Shown: positions 1 to 5,742 of the stretch, piece after piece
How the letters are laid out: every line of letters starts with the position of its first letter
How positions within the stretch are numbered: the first letter of the stretch is position 1
Source of the DNA: JBOGWP01 sp050693875
GTDB taxonomy: Bacteria; Actinomycetota; CADDZG01; JAHWKV01; JBOGWP01
Direction: 5' to 3'
Length of the DNA stretch: 17,554 nucleotides
Assembly: GCA_050693875.1 (NCBI GenBank)
Contig: JBOGWP010000062.1
Span: 1 to 17,554, forward strand
Made by a program: the position numbers and the translations under genes
Notes under the pieces: generated by a model
Databases searched by the model: none
The model's input: only the letters and a program-made list of their open reading frames with translations
Told to the model about the DNA's origin: nothing

Positions 1-189
1 CGGCCGCGGTCCTCAATGTCGGCCCGCCTCGCCCCCGCTCGGCGAGCCGAGCCTCCGGCGGCGTCGTTCAATGCCGGCAGGGCCTCGCTTCGCTCGGTGC
101 CTGCCGGGCCCCGCTTGAGGTGCGCCCCTGGTGGGCTCTCGTCCCCCAACTTGACTCATTCGCACGGACTTCGGCACCTCAAGCTGGGC
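1..189. repeat. Dispersed structured intergenic repeat, copy 1 (left side may be cut by the window edge)
   Basis: This is a direct, same-orientation near-copy of 4121-4306. The first 57-58 bases match the other copy except for one base in a C run. The rest differs at scattered positions but keeps three inverted repeats. These are a short hairpin GCTCGGC-GA-GCCGAGC (37-52), an 8 bp stem CCGGCAGG/CCTGCCGG (74-81 with 100-107), and a long-range stem of 16 positions with one mismatch (108-123 with 174-189). The similarity ends exactly where the last stem ends. The copy starts 75 bp past the rplT stop, so transcripts reading out of rplT would enter it in antisense orientation. No open frame in it looks protein-like. 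Function is unknown; a REP/BIME-like or MITE-like element or a 3' RNA structure are the options. Confidence 0.85.
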
Positions 190-191
190 GA

Positions 192-217
192 GCGAGGCCC
201 CCTCGCTGCGGGGAGCC
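192..217 (-). terminator. Candidate hairpin downstream of rplT
   Basis: On the minus strand GGCTCCCC (217-210) can pair with GGGGGCC (202-196) across a 7-base loop, with one G-T wobble. An alternative stem, GCGAGG/CCTCGC, overlaps it (192-206). It lies 47 bp past the rplT stop. There is no U-tract after it, so it is at best a non-canonical terminator or an mRNA 3' end structure. Confidence 0.3.
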
Positions 218-263
218 GACGGCGGGTACGACCGCGTGGTGGGCCTCTGGGCGATCGAGCGGC

Positions 264-626
264 TCAGGCGGGCTGGAGCTCGCGCTTGGCCGCCTCGGCC
301 AGCGAGGCGAAGGCGGTGGGATCGCTGACGGCGAGCTCGGCCAGAACCTTGCGGTCGACGTCGATCCCGGCCCGGCGGAGCCCGTCGATCAGTCGGTTGT
401 ACGACAGCCCGTTCGCTCGAGCGGCCGCGTTGATTCGAACGATCCAGAGGCGCCGGAACTGTCCCTTGCGGTCCCGCCGGTCGCGGTAGGCGTAGACCAT
501 TGAGTGGAGCAACTGCTCCTTCGCCACCCGAAAGCGCCGGCTCCTCGCGCCGCGGTAGCCGCTTGCCGCCTCGAGAACCTTCCGGCGGTGCTTGCGTTTG
601 TGGACCCCGCGCTTCACGCGTGCCAT
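264..626 (-). CDS. rplT: 50S ribosomal protein L20
   Basis: This is bL20, an rRNA-binding protein needed early in assembly of the large ribosomal subunit. In several bacteria it also represses its own operon. The 120-residue product has the usual family length, the basic N-terminus MARVKRGVHKRKHRRK and the L20 signature around residues 54-70 (RRLWIVRINAAAR). The ATG start is supported by GGAGGG eight bases upstream, which lies inside the last codons of rpmI. The intergenic gap is only 5 bp, so translation of the two genes is probably coupled. It is the last gene of the infC-rpmI-rplT operon. Confidence 0.98.
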   Translation of the reverse strand: MARVKRGVHKRKHRRKVLEAASGYRGARSRRFRVAKEQLLHSMVYAYRDRRDRKGQFRRLWIVRINAAARANGLSYNRLIDGLRRAGIDVDRKVLAELAVSDPTAFASLAEAAKRELQPA

Positions 627-631
627 CGGAC

Positions 632-826
632 CTACCCTCCGAGCATCCGTCGGATACGGCCGAGGTCGGGCTTTGCGACCGTGTCCTCCCGTTGCTGGCG
701 CCGGCGGCGCTGCCCCGACTTACCCTCTAGCAGGTGCCGGACGCCCGCCTGGGCGCGCACGACCTTCCCGGTGGGAGTCCGGTGAAGGCGCTTGGCCGCG
801 CCGCTGTGGGTCTTCATCTTCGGCAT
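632..826 (-). CDS. rpmI: 50S ribosomal protein L35
   Basis: This is bL35, a small basic protein of the large ribosomal subunit. The 64-residue product begins MPKMKTHSGAAKRLHRTPTG, which is the diagnostic L35 N-terminus, and ends in a basic stretch ending RRMLGG. A longer open frame runs upstream, but the conserved MPKMKTHS start at 826 is preceded by GGAGG with six bases of spacing and is clearly the right one. It lies between infC (77 bp gap) and rplT (5 bp gap) in the standard order. Confidence 0.97.
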   Translation of the reverse strand: MPKMKTHSGAAKRLHRTPTGKVVRAQAGVRHLLEGKSGQRRRRQQREDTVAKPDLGRIRRMLGG

Positions 827-842
827 GTTGGGCCTCCGGAAG

Positions 843-874
843 GTGGCTGAGGGCCACAGGAGCTTACCCGCTCC
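843..874 (-). promoter_or_regulatory. Tandem stem-loops before rpmI (candidate L20 control site)
   Basis: On the minus-strand transcript GGAGC-GGGTAA-GCTCC (874-859) is followed at once by GTGGC-CCTCA-GCCAC (857-843), then by the rpmI ribosome binding site. Two adjacent hairpins in the infC-rpmI gap sit where E. coli L20 binds to repress rpmI-rplT. The hairpins are seen directly; the link to L20 is an inference from position only. Confidence 0.35.
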
Positions 875-903
875 GGCGCCGACGCGCCCTAACCCCGGGG
901 CGA

Positions 904-1446
904 CTACCCCGCTTCGCGGGCCTTGACGCGCTCCGGCCGCTTCCGCGGAGAGAGCACCATCGTCATGTTCCGGCCGTCGAGCTTGGGCGGAACCTCGACC
1001 CCGGCGATCTCGGTGAGATCGGTGGCGGCCCGATCCAGAAGCTTGGCCCCCAGTTCGGGGTGGGCCATCTCGCGCCCCCGGAACATGATCGTCAGCTTGA
1101 CCTTCGATCCCTCCTCGAGGAAGCGCTCGACGTGCTTTCGCTTCACCTCGTAGTCGTGGTCGGAGATCTTCGGACGGAACTTCATCTCCTTGACGATCAC
1201 CTGCGACTGGCGCTTGCGAGACTCCTTGGCCCGGACGTCCTGCTCGTACTTCCACTTGCCGAAGTCCATGATCTTGCAGACGGGCGGATCGGCCTGCGGG
1301 GCGACTTCGACCAGATCGAGATCGAGCTCCTGAGCCCGCGCCAGAGCGACGGGAGTTGCGAGGATGCCGATCTGCTGGCCGTCGTGGCCGACCACCCTGA
1401 CCTGGGCCGCGCGGATCCGGTCGTTCACCCGGATCTCAGATGCGAT
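904..1446 (-). CDS. infC: Translation initiation factor IF-3, probable AUC start
   Basis: IF-3 binds the 30S subunit, keeps it apart from 50S and checks start codon and initiator tRNA. From the proposed start the product has 180 residues. The N-domain begins RVNDRIRAAQVRVVG, the IF-3 signature KIMDFGKWKYEQ is at 58-69, and the C-domain carries FRGREMAHPELG at 122-133. The first standard start is GTG at 1428, but it lies 27 bases from the strong GGAGGAG (1462-1456) and would remove residues usually present before the ND(R/E)RIR motif. An in-frame ATC at 1446-1444 is exactly 9 bases from that ribosome binding site, and no ATG/GTG/TTG lies between it and the upstream stop at 1455-1453. infC is the classic gene for AUU/AUC-type starts, which allow IF-3 to control its own synthesis. 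The product is certain; the start is an inference. Confidence 0.95.
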   Translation of the reverse strand: MASEIRVNDRIRAAQVRVVGHDGQQIGILATPVALARAQELDLDLVEVAPQADPPVCKIMDFGKWKYEQDVRAKESRKRQSQVIVKEMKFRPKISDHDYEVKRKHVERFLEEGSKVKLTIMFRGREMAHPELGAKLLDRAATDLTEIAGVEVPPKLDGRNMTMVLSPRKRPERVKAREAG

Positions 1447-1777
1447 TAGGGATCACTCCTCCGGAGTGCCCCAGGCCCGTCCGAGCCGGCACCCACCGTG
1501 GACCCGCCGCGAGGCAGCTGCTTGGTTCGGCGCTGAACTGCACCGTCGACTGACTCGCGATCCTTCTCCTCCAACCTCGGCCCGCGGCTTCCTGCCCGCC
1601 GGCTCAGTCCAGCAAGCTAACACCAAGTCGGCCCATTCACAATATCCCCCCGGGTGACCACGGTCGGCCCGAGGTAGTTCGGATTCGTGCTCGGTGGTTC
1701 GCTCGATGTTGCCGCCACGCCCGCGCGCTCCCGACTCAACAGATCAGGTCGCCTTCAACCCCGCAAGCTCCCACGGC
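1447..1777 (-). other. infC operon leader and intergenic region
   Basis: These 331 bp separate the hisG stop from infC. They hold the candidate promoter (1614-1642), a transcribed leader of about 160 nt and the strong infC ribosome binding site (GGAGGAG, 1462-1456). A purine-rich GGAGGAGAAGG sits mid-leader near 1563-1573 without a convincing gene behind it. I see no tRNA, T-box or recognisable riboswitch consensus here. Confidence 0.6.
1614..1642 (-). promoter_or_regulatory. Candidate sigma70-type promoter for infC-rpmI-rplT
   Basis: On the minus strand the -35 is TTGTGA (1642-1637) and the -10 is TAGCTT (1619-1614), separated by 17 bp. The predicted transcription start is near 1607, about 160 nt before infC. 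Because hisG ends 135 bp upstream, this would give the translation operon its own promoter. Confidence 0.5.
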
Positions 1778-2656
1778 TCAGGAGACGATCTTGCTGATGG
1801 GCAGCTCGAGGATGTCGGAGGCGCCCTTGGCCTTGAGCGTCGGGATGAGCACATTGATCGCGGTCTTCTCGATCACGGTCTCGATGGCATAGAAGCCCTT
1901 CTCCGCCAGCTCGGACACCGTCGGAGCCTTCATCGAGGGCAGCACCGCAAGCACTTCCTGGAGGTTCTCCTTCCGCACGTTGAGCTTCACGAGCACGCGC
2001 CCCTTGGCGTTGACGGCCCCGAGCAGCAGGATCTTGAGCTCCTCGATCGCACGGCGCTTCTCAGCGTCGGCGAACGCCGCCGGGTTGGCGATCAGCAGCG
2101 TGGGCGACTCGAGCAGGGTGTGGATGATGCGCATGCCGTGCTGGCGGAGCGTGCTTCCCGTCTCGGTCACCTCGACGATGGCGTCGACGATCTCGGGGAC
2201 CTTCGCCTCCGTCGCCCCATAAGAGAGGAAGATCTTGACCGGGATGTTCAGCTCCTCGAAGAAGCGGCGGGTGAGGTTCACGTACTCGGTCGAGATCCTG
2301 CTCCCGGGGGGGAACTGCGTCGGGTGGGTGATCGGCGAGGCGCCGGCAACCGCGAGGACGATGTGAACGGTGCCCCCGACGAACACCTTCGTGTAAGGAA
2401 GCTCCGCGACGACCTCCACCTTTGCGCCGGTCTCCTCGACCCAGTCGAGCCCCGTGAGCCCGAGGTCGAAGAACCCCTCCTCGACGTAGCGCGGGATCTC
2501 CTGGGGCCGGAGCACGGAGAAGCGGTCGACGCGGGGGTCGTCGACCGTGCCGTGGTACTCACGGTCGCTCCCGCGCCGCAGCCTGAGGTCCGCGGCCTCG
2601 AACAGGGCCAGCGTCTGGGCTTCGAGGCTTCCCTTGGGGATGACGAGCCGGAGCAT
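1778..2656 (-). CDS. hisG: ATP phosphoribosyltransferase, long form
   Basis: HisG joins ATP and PRPP to give phosphoribosyl-ATP, the first and feedback-regulated step of histidine synthesis in the cytoplasm. The 292 residues fit the long, self-contained form rather than the short form that needs HisZ. Two periplasmic-binding-like catalytic lobes cover about 1-210. The PRPP-binding loop is at 158-171 (DAIVEVTETGSTLR). An ACT-like C-terminal regulatory domain (about 215-290) would bind histidine. There is no clear ribosome binding site before the ATG. A TACCAT hexamer (2670-2665) lies 8 bases upstream, so the message may be nearly leaderless. No other his gene is in the window. It diverges from sppA and lies upstream of infC on the same strand. 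Confidence 0.96.
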   Translation of the reverse strand: MLRLVIPKGSLEAQTLALFEAADLRLRRGSDREYHGTVDDPRVDRFSVLRPQEIPRYVEEGFFDLGLTGLDWVEETGAKVEVVAELPYTKVFVGGTVHIVLAVAGASPITHPTQFPPGSRISTEYVNLTRRFFEELNIPVKIFLSYGATEAKVPEIVDAIVEVTETGSTLRQHGMRIIHTLLESPTLLIANPAAFADAEKRRAIEELKILLLGAVNAKGRVLVKLNVRKENLQEVLAVLPSMKAPTVSELAEKGFYAIETVIEKTAINVLIPTLKAKGASDILELPISKIVS

Positions 2657-2691
2657 GCCCGTGGATGGTAACGGGTTTGTATCATCCCCGG
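2657..2691. promoter_or_regulatory. Compact 35 bp divergent hisG/sppA promoter region
   Basis: TACCAT on the minus strand (2670-2665) ends 8 bases before the hisG ATG, and TATCAT on the plus strand (2680-2685) ends 6 bases before the sppA GTG at 2692. Both fit -10 elements of leaderless or near-leaderless transcripts. Convincing -35 boxes are not visible, and they would fall inside the opposite gene. Confidence 0.35.
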
Positions 2692-3624
2692 GTGCCCGGC
2701 CCGCGCGGCAAATGGCTCGTCGTAATCGCCGCCCTCCTGCTGATCGCCGCCGCCCTCGGGGTCATCCTTTCCGGTGGCGGGGCCGGTCGCCGCTGGGACG
2801 AAGAGGTGTTGTCGCCCGGCGGACCCGACAAGGTGGCGGTGGTCCGGATCGCGGGGCAGATCGGTTCGACCGGAGGCCTGGTTACCCCGGGGGCGTCACC
2901 CGACGAGATTGTCGGACAGCTCGACCGAGCGAGCACGGACGAACGGGTGAAGGCGGTGATCGTCGAGCTCGACACACCCGGCGGCGGGGTCGTGGCCAGC
3001 GACACGATCTACGCGAAGGTCCGCCAGGTGCGGCGGCGCAAGCCGGTGATCGCGCTGATGGAGGACGTCGCCGCCTCCGGCGGCTACTACATCGCCGCCG
3101 GTGCGAACGAGGTCGTCGCAAACGGGGCGTCGCTCACCGGCAGCATCGGCGTGATCCTGCTGGTGCCGAACGTCCAGCGTGCCGCCGACAAGCTCGGGAT
3201 CGAACCGGTGGTGATCAAGAGCGGACCGTACAAGGACATCGCGTCGCCGTTCCGCGAGATGACTCCTGAGGAGCACCGCATCCTCCAGACGCTCATCGAC
3301 GAGGCATACGCCCAGTTCGTCTCGGTGGTCGCCGCCGGCCGCCGGCTCGACCCGGCACGCGTCCGGGAGATCGGGGACGGGCGCGTCTACACGGGCAGGC
3401 AGGCCCGCGAGCTCGGACTCGTCGACTATCTCGGCGGTCGCGACCGGGCGTTTGCCCGAGCCCGCACGCTGGCTCACACCCCCCGCGCTTCCCTGGTCCG
3501 CTACACCCGGAGGCGCGGGCTGTTCGAACGGGTCCTCGGCCTGACCTCGGGGATCGGCGCAAGGCTGCCGGCGGGTGTCGACGTCGAGCTCCGGCCGGGG
3601 CTCAAGTACCTCTGGATTCCCTAG
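2692..3624 (+). CDS. sppA: Signal peptide peptidase SppA, short (S49) type
   Basis: SppA is a membrane-anchored serine/lysine-dyad protease that degrades cleaved signal peptides. The 310-residue product has an N-terminal transmembrane segment (about residues 8-28), then a single S49 domain as in the Bacillus-type enzyme. The nucleophile is Ser129 in AASGGYYIAA, and the general base is Lys181 in SGPYKDIASPFREMT. Their spacing of 52 residues equals that of the B. subtilis dyad (Ser147/Lys199). The GTG at 2692 was chosen because a TATCAT -10-like element ends 6 bases upstream. An in-frame ATG at 2665 would add nine residues but leave only 8 bp to the hisG start. Neither start has a ribosome binding site. 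Confidence 0.93.
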   Translation: MPGPRGKWLVVIAALLLIAAALGVILSGGGAGRRWDEEVLSPGGPDKVAVVRIAGQIGSTGGLVTPGASPDEIVGQLDRASTDERVKAVIVELDTPGGGVVASDTIYAKVRQVRRRKPVIALMEDVAASGGYYIAAGANEVVANGASLTGSIGVILLVPNVQRAADKLGIEPVVIKSGPYKDIASPFREMTPEEHRILQTLIDEAYAQFVSVVAAGRRLDPARVREIGDGRVYTGRQARELGLVDYLGGRDRAFARARTLAHTPRASLVRYTRRRGLFERVLGLTSGIGARLPAGVDVELRPGLKYLWIP

Positions 3625-4120
3625 CCGCGCCGGCGTCGAACCGCCCGAACCGACATGCCCGGCAGATCGGCGAACCCTGCTTCGTCGGCGGTGCCGCCCG
3701 GTCGCTCTCTGAACGCCTACGCTCAGCTCGGCGATGGCTGATCGCCGCCGCGCGACATCGTCCCGTGAGGTTCTGCTCGCGCAAAGATCATCGGACCTCG
3801 ACGAGCCGGAACGTTCAGGTAGCTGTCCGAATGGCACTGGAATCCGCCCCCCCGGCTTGGGCACCCTGCCTAGCCAGGTCAGCATGCGGTTCTCCAGCGG
3901 CAGTCGGCGCCGTCGGCAGGATCGTCGAGATCCTCGCCGCGGCCCAACCTATCTCATCAGGCGGGCCAGCCCGCCGTGCCGACGACGCCTACCGGTCCAC
4001 GGTCAGCACAACCTCCCAGAGCGGTGCGTTCCCCTCGAGTGCCATCGGCGACGACCCGCCGCGACATAGCCGACCAACCAAAAACCAGCGGGTCGCTTCG
4101 CTCCCTGGAAAGGCAAGGGG
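3625..4120. other. Gene-poor spacer downstream of sppA
   Basis: About 500 bp follow sppA with only overlapping low-complexity open frames and no recognisable domain, ribosome binding site or RNA gene. An 18-codon minus-strand frame (4045-3989) reads smoothly but lacks a ribosome binding site. No U-tract terminator is visible after sppA. Confidence 0.5.
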
Positions 4121-4306
4121 CGGCCGCGGTCCTCAATGTCGGCCCGCCTCGCCCCGCTCGGCGAGCCGAGCCTCCGGCCGCGGTCCTCTATGCCGGCAGG
4201 GCCTCACTCCGTTCGGCGCCTGCCGGGCCCAGCTCGAGGTGCGCCCCGGTCGGTCTCGTCCCAAAACTTGACTCATTCGCACCAACTTCGGCACCTCGAG
4301 CTGGGC
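4121..4306. repeat. Dispersed structured intergenic repeat, copy 2
   Basis: This is the second copy of the 1-189 element in the same orientation. It contains the hairpin GCTCGGC-GA-GCCGAGC (4156-4171), the stem CCGGCAGG/CCTGCCGG (4193-4200 with 4219-4226) and, directly next to it, a perfect 16 bp stem GCCCAGCTCGAGGTGC/GCACCTCGAGCTGGGC (4227-4242 with 4291-4306). The CTTGAG/CTCAAG pair of copy 1 is CTCGAG/CTCGAG here, so both sides of the stem changed together. The loop keeps ACTTGACTCATTCGCAC. A partial internal duplication of the start (CGGCCGCGGTCCTC) recurs near 4176-4189. It lies between the convergent sppA and methyltransferase genes. Confidence 0.88.
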
Positions 4307-4780
4307 TAGCCGCGAGCCCCAAGAGGATCCAGCTCTTCGAGCAGGCCGACCCGACGCCACCCACGCGAGGGGTCTGCTTCGCGAGCAGCGCCGGAGCGGC
4401 ACGCGGGCCCGGCACCCCGACCCGGTGCGAGGGTCCTTGGCAACGGCAGCGCTCGCCGCGCGGACCGGCGTCTTCCGCCAGCCGGCTGCCAGCCGGCTTC
4501 ATCGCCGCCGAAGTGCTGCCGACCGACAGCGACTTCGGTCCTTTCTACCGGCCCGAGGAAAGCGGGCTCCTGCGGCCGGACGATGCGTGCCGTCGCCACT
4601 GCTGGAAGACCGCCGACCGGTAGAGCAGGCAGACGTTGCGGCCGAGCTCGCCATCCGCCAGCGCCTTCGCCGGGAACAGCGAGGGGAAGGGCGACACGTC
4701 GGAGAGTCCCCCCGGTAGGTACGGATCATGTCGGCATGTGCGTTCCTCCTCTTCCTCCCGCTTCTGATCTTCTGTGTCGC
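4307..4780. other. Gene-poor spacer with possible coding relic
   Basis: No intact gene is seen. An 11 bp unit GCCAGCCGGCT occurs twice in tandem (4477-4498). The minus-strand frame covering about 4735-4547 reads protein-like (DPYLPGGLSDVSPFPSLFPA and onward) but has no plausible start. It is open into the methyltransferase region only as an out-of-frame shadow, so it may be the remnant of a decayed gene. I could not assign it to a family. Confidence 0.35.
4477..4498. repeat. Tandem 11 bp duplication
   Basis: GCCAGCCGGCT is repeated twice without a gap. Each unit contains the 8 bp palindrome AGCCGGCT. It lies in non-coding sequence and probably reflects local slippage. Confidence 0.6.
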
Positions 4781-5644
4781 TTAGCGGACCCCAGCCGCAA
4801 CGATCAGCTCGCAGGGTCCCTCGAAGCCGCGGGGACCCTCGAAGGGAGCCAGCTCCTTCTCGATCTCCTCCCACACCTCGGCCTGCTCCGGCTGAGGAAG
4901 GCCGGCCAGCATCTGGTGCAGGGCGCCGAAAGACTCCCGCTCGAACCGCACGCACTCGGCGGCCGAGGCGAGCCTGAGCGGCGCGGCGATGGTGCGCACC
5001 TCGACGTCTCGGAATCCGGCGTTCTCGTAGGCGGCGGCGAGCACGCCGGGATTGCCGAGGCTGAAGGGGCCGGGCTGTCCGGGCAGGGGTGGAGGGAGCT
5101 GGGCGCGCCTGCGGATCACCGACACCGGGATGGAGAAGAACTCGTTGCGCTCGGGGGTGGAGTAGACGATCGCGGCGATCCTCCCTCCCTCACGCAGAGA
5201 CCGCCGCAGTCCCGCCAGGGCCCGCGGCTGGTCCGGGAAGTAGATGAGACCCACGCGGCAGATCACCGCGTCGTGGTGGCCCTCCTGGACTTCGAGCTCC
5301 TCACCGTCCATGGCCCTGGTGGCGACCCAGGCCATACCCGCCTTCCTGGCCTCCAGGGCGGCGTACTCTAGAATGCGCGGGGAGATGTCGGTGGCGAGCA
5401 CCGATCCCCCGGGCCCAACCCGACGGGCCGCCGCCAGGGTCTGGCCGCCGGCCCCTGCGGCCACGTCCAGTACCCGGCTTCCCTGGCGGACTCCCGCTAG
5501 GTCGAGCATGACCTCGGTGGCCTCACCGAACCAGGCCTCCAGAGTCGGTCCCCAGCGGTACCACGCCTCTGCCGCGGCCTGCCACTGCTCGCGGGTGGTC
5601 TCCTTGTACCTCACCGGATCGAACTGCAGCGTCGTCCCAGCCAT
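4781..5644 (-). CDS. Class I SAM-dependent methyltransferase (UbiE-like)
   Basis: This is a cytoplasmic small-molecule or lipid-type methyltransferase of unknown substrate. The 287-residue product has a Rossmann SAM-binding core. Motif I is VLDVAAGAGGQTL (58-70), the acidic ribose-binding residue follows strand 2 (D86 in VLATDIS), an MDGEEL segment lies at 112-117, and the post-motif strand is DAVICRVGLIYFPD (125-138). An additional in-frame upstream stretch would lengthen the protein by 24 residues. The ATG at 5644 is preferred because AGGAGG (5657-5652) lies 7 bases upstream. The gene diverges from the SARP-type regulator across 98 bp, so that regulator may control it; this is an inference from context. 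The C-terminal part (about 170-287) shows no motif I can name. Confidence 0.88.
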   Translation of the reverse strand: MAGTTLQFDPVRYKETTREQWQAAAEAWYRWGPTLEAWFGEATEVMLDLAGVRQGSRVLDVAAGAGGQTLAAARRVGPGGSVLATDISPRILEYAALEARKAGMAWVATRAMDGEELEVQEGHHDAVICRVGLIYFPDQPRALAGLRRSLREGGRIAAIVYSTPERNEFFSIPVSVIRRRAQLPPPLPGQPGPFSLGNPGVLAAAYENAGFRDVEVRTIAAPLRLASAAECVRFERESFGALHQMLAGLPQPEQAEVWEEIEKELAPFEGPRGFEGPCELIVAAGVR

Positions 5645-5742
5645 GGCTCTCCCTCCTGTGTAGGCATCGGAGCGAGAGTAGGCGTCCGATGTTGCGGTTC
5701 CCTGGCGGCCCCGCATTGCAATTTCTTTCCCGCCCGCCCAAC
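5645..5742. promoter_or_regulatory. Divergent methyltransferase/SARP regulator control region
   Basis: A 98 bp spacer separates the two starts. It contains the methyltransferase ribosome binding site (5657-5652) and a short AT-rich palindrome ATTGCAAT (5715-5722), which stands out against the GC-rich surroundings. No confident -35/-10 pair was found on either strand. Confidence 0.35.

Noticed and set aside
1..189. CRISPR or tRNA-like structure
   Set aside because: There are no regularly spaced short repeats, and there is no tRNA T-loop or cloverleaf; the inverted repeats belong to the dispersed element.
1436..1543. A GTG-initiated 35-codon frame in the infC leader ending just before infC
   Set aside because: No ribosome binding site precedes the GTG, there is no run of regulatory codons, and open frames of this length are expected by chance at this GC content.
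1694..2671. A 325-codon plus-strand open frame opposite hisG
   Set aside because: hisG is unmistakable on the minus strand; the plus frame is a codon-position shadow.
3989..4045. An 18-codon minus-strand frame reading MALEGNAPLWEVVLTVDR
   Set aside because: It reads smoothly but has no ribosome binding site or -10 near its start and no neighbour context. It may be a fragment, but not a supportable gene.
3976..4623. A 215-codon plus-strand frame through repeat copy 2
   Set aside because: It crosses the structured repeat, is rich in R, P and A and lacks a ribosome binding site; the copy 1 equivalent is not conserved in frame.
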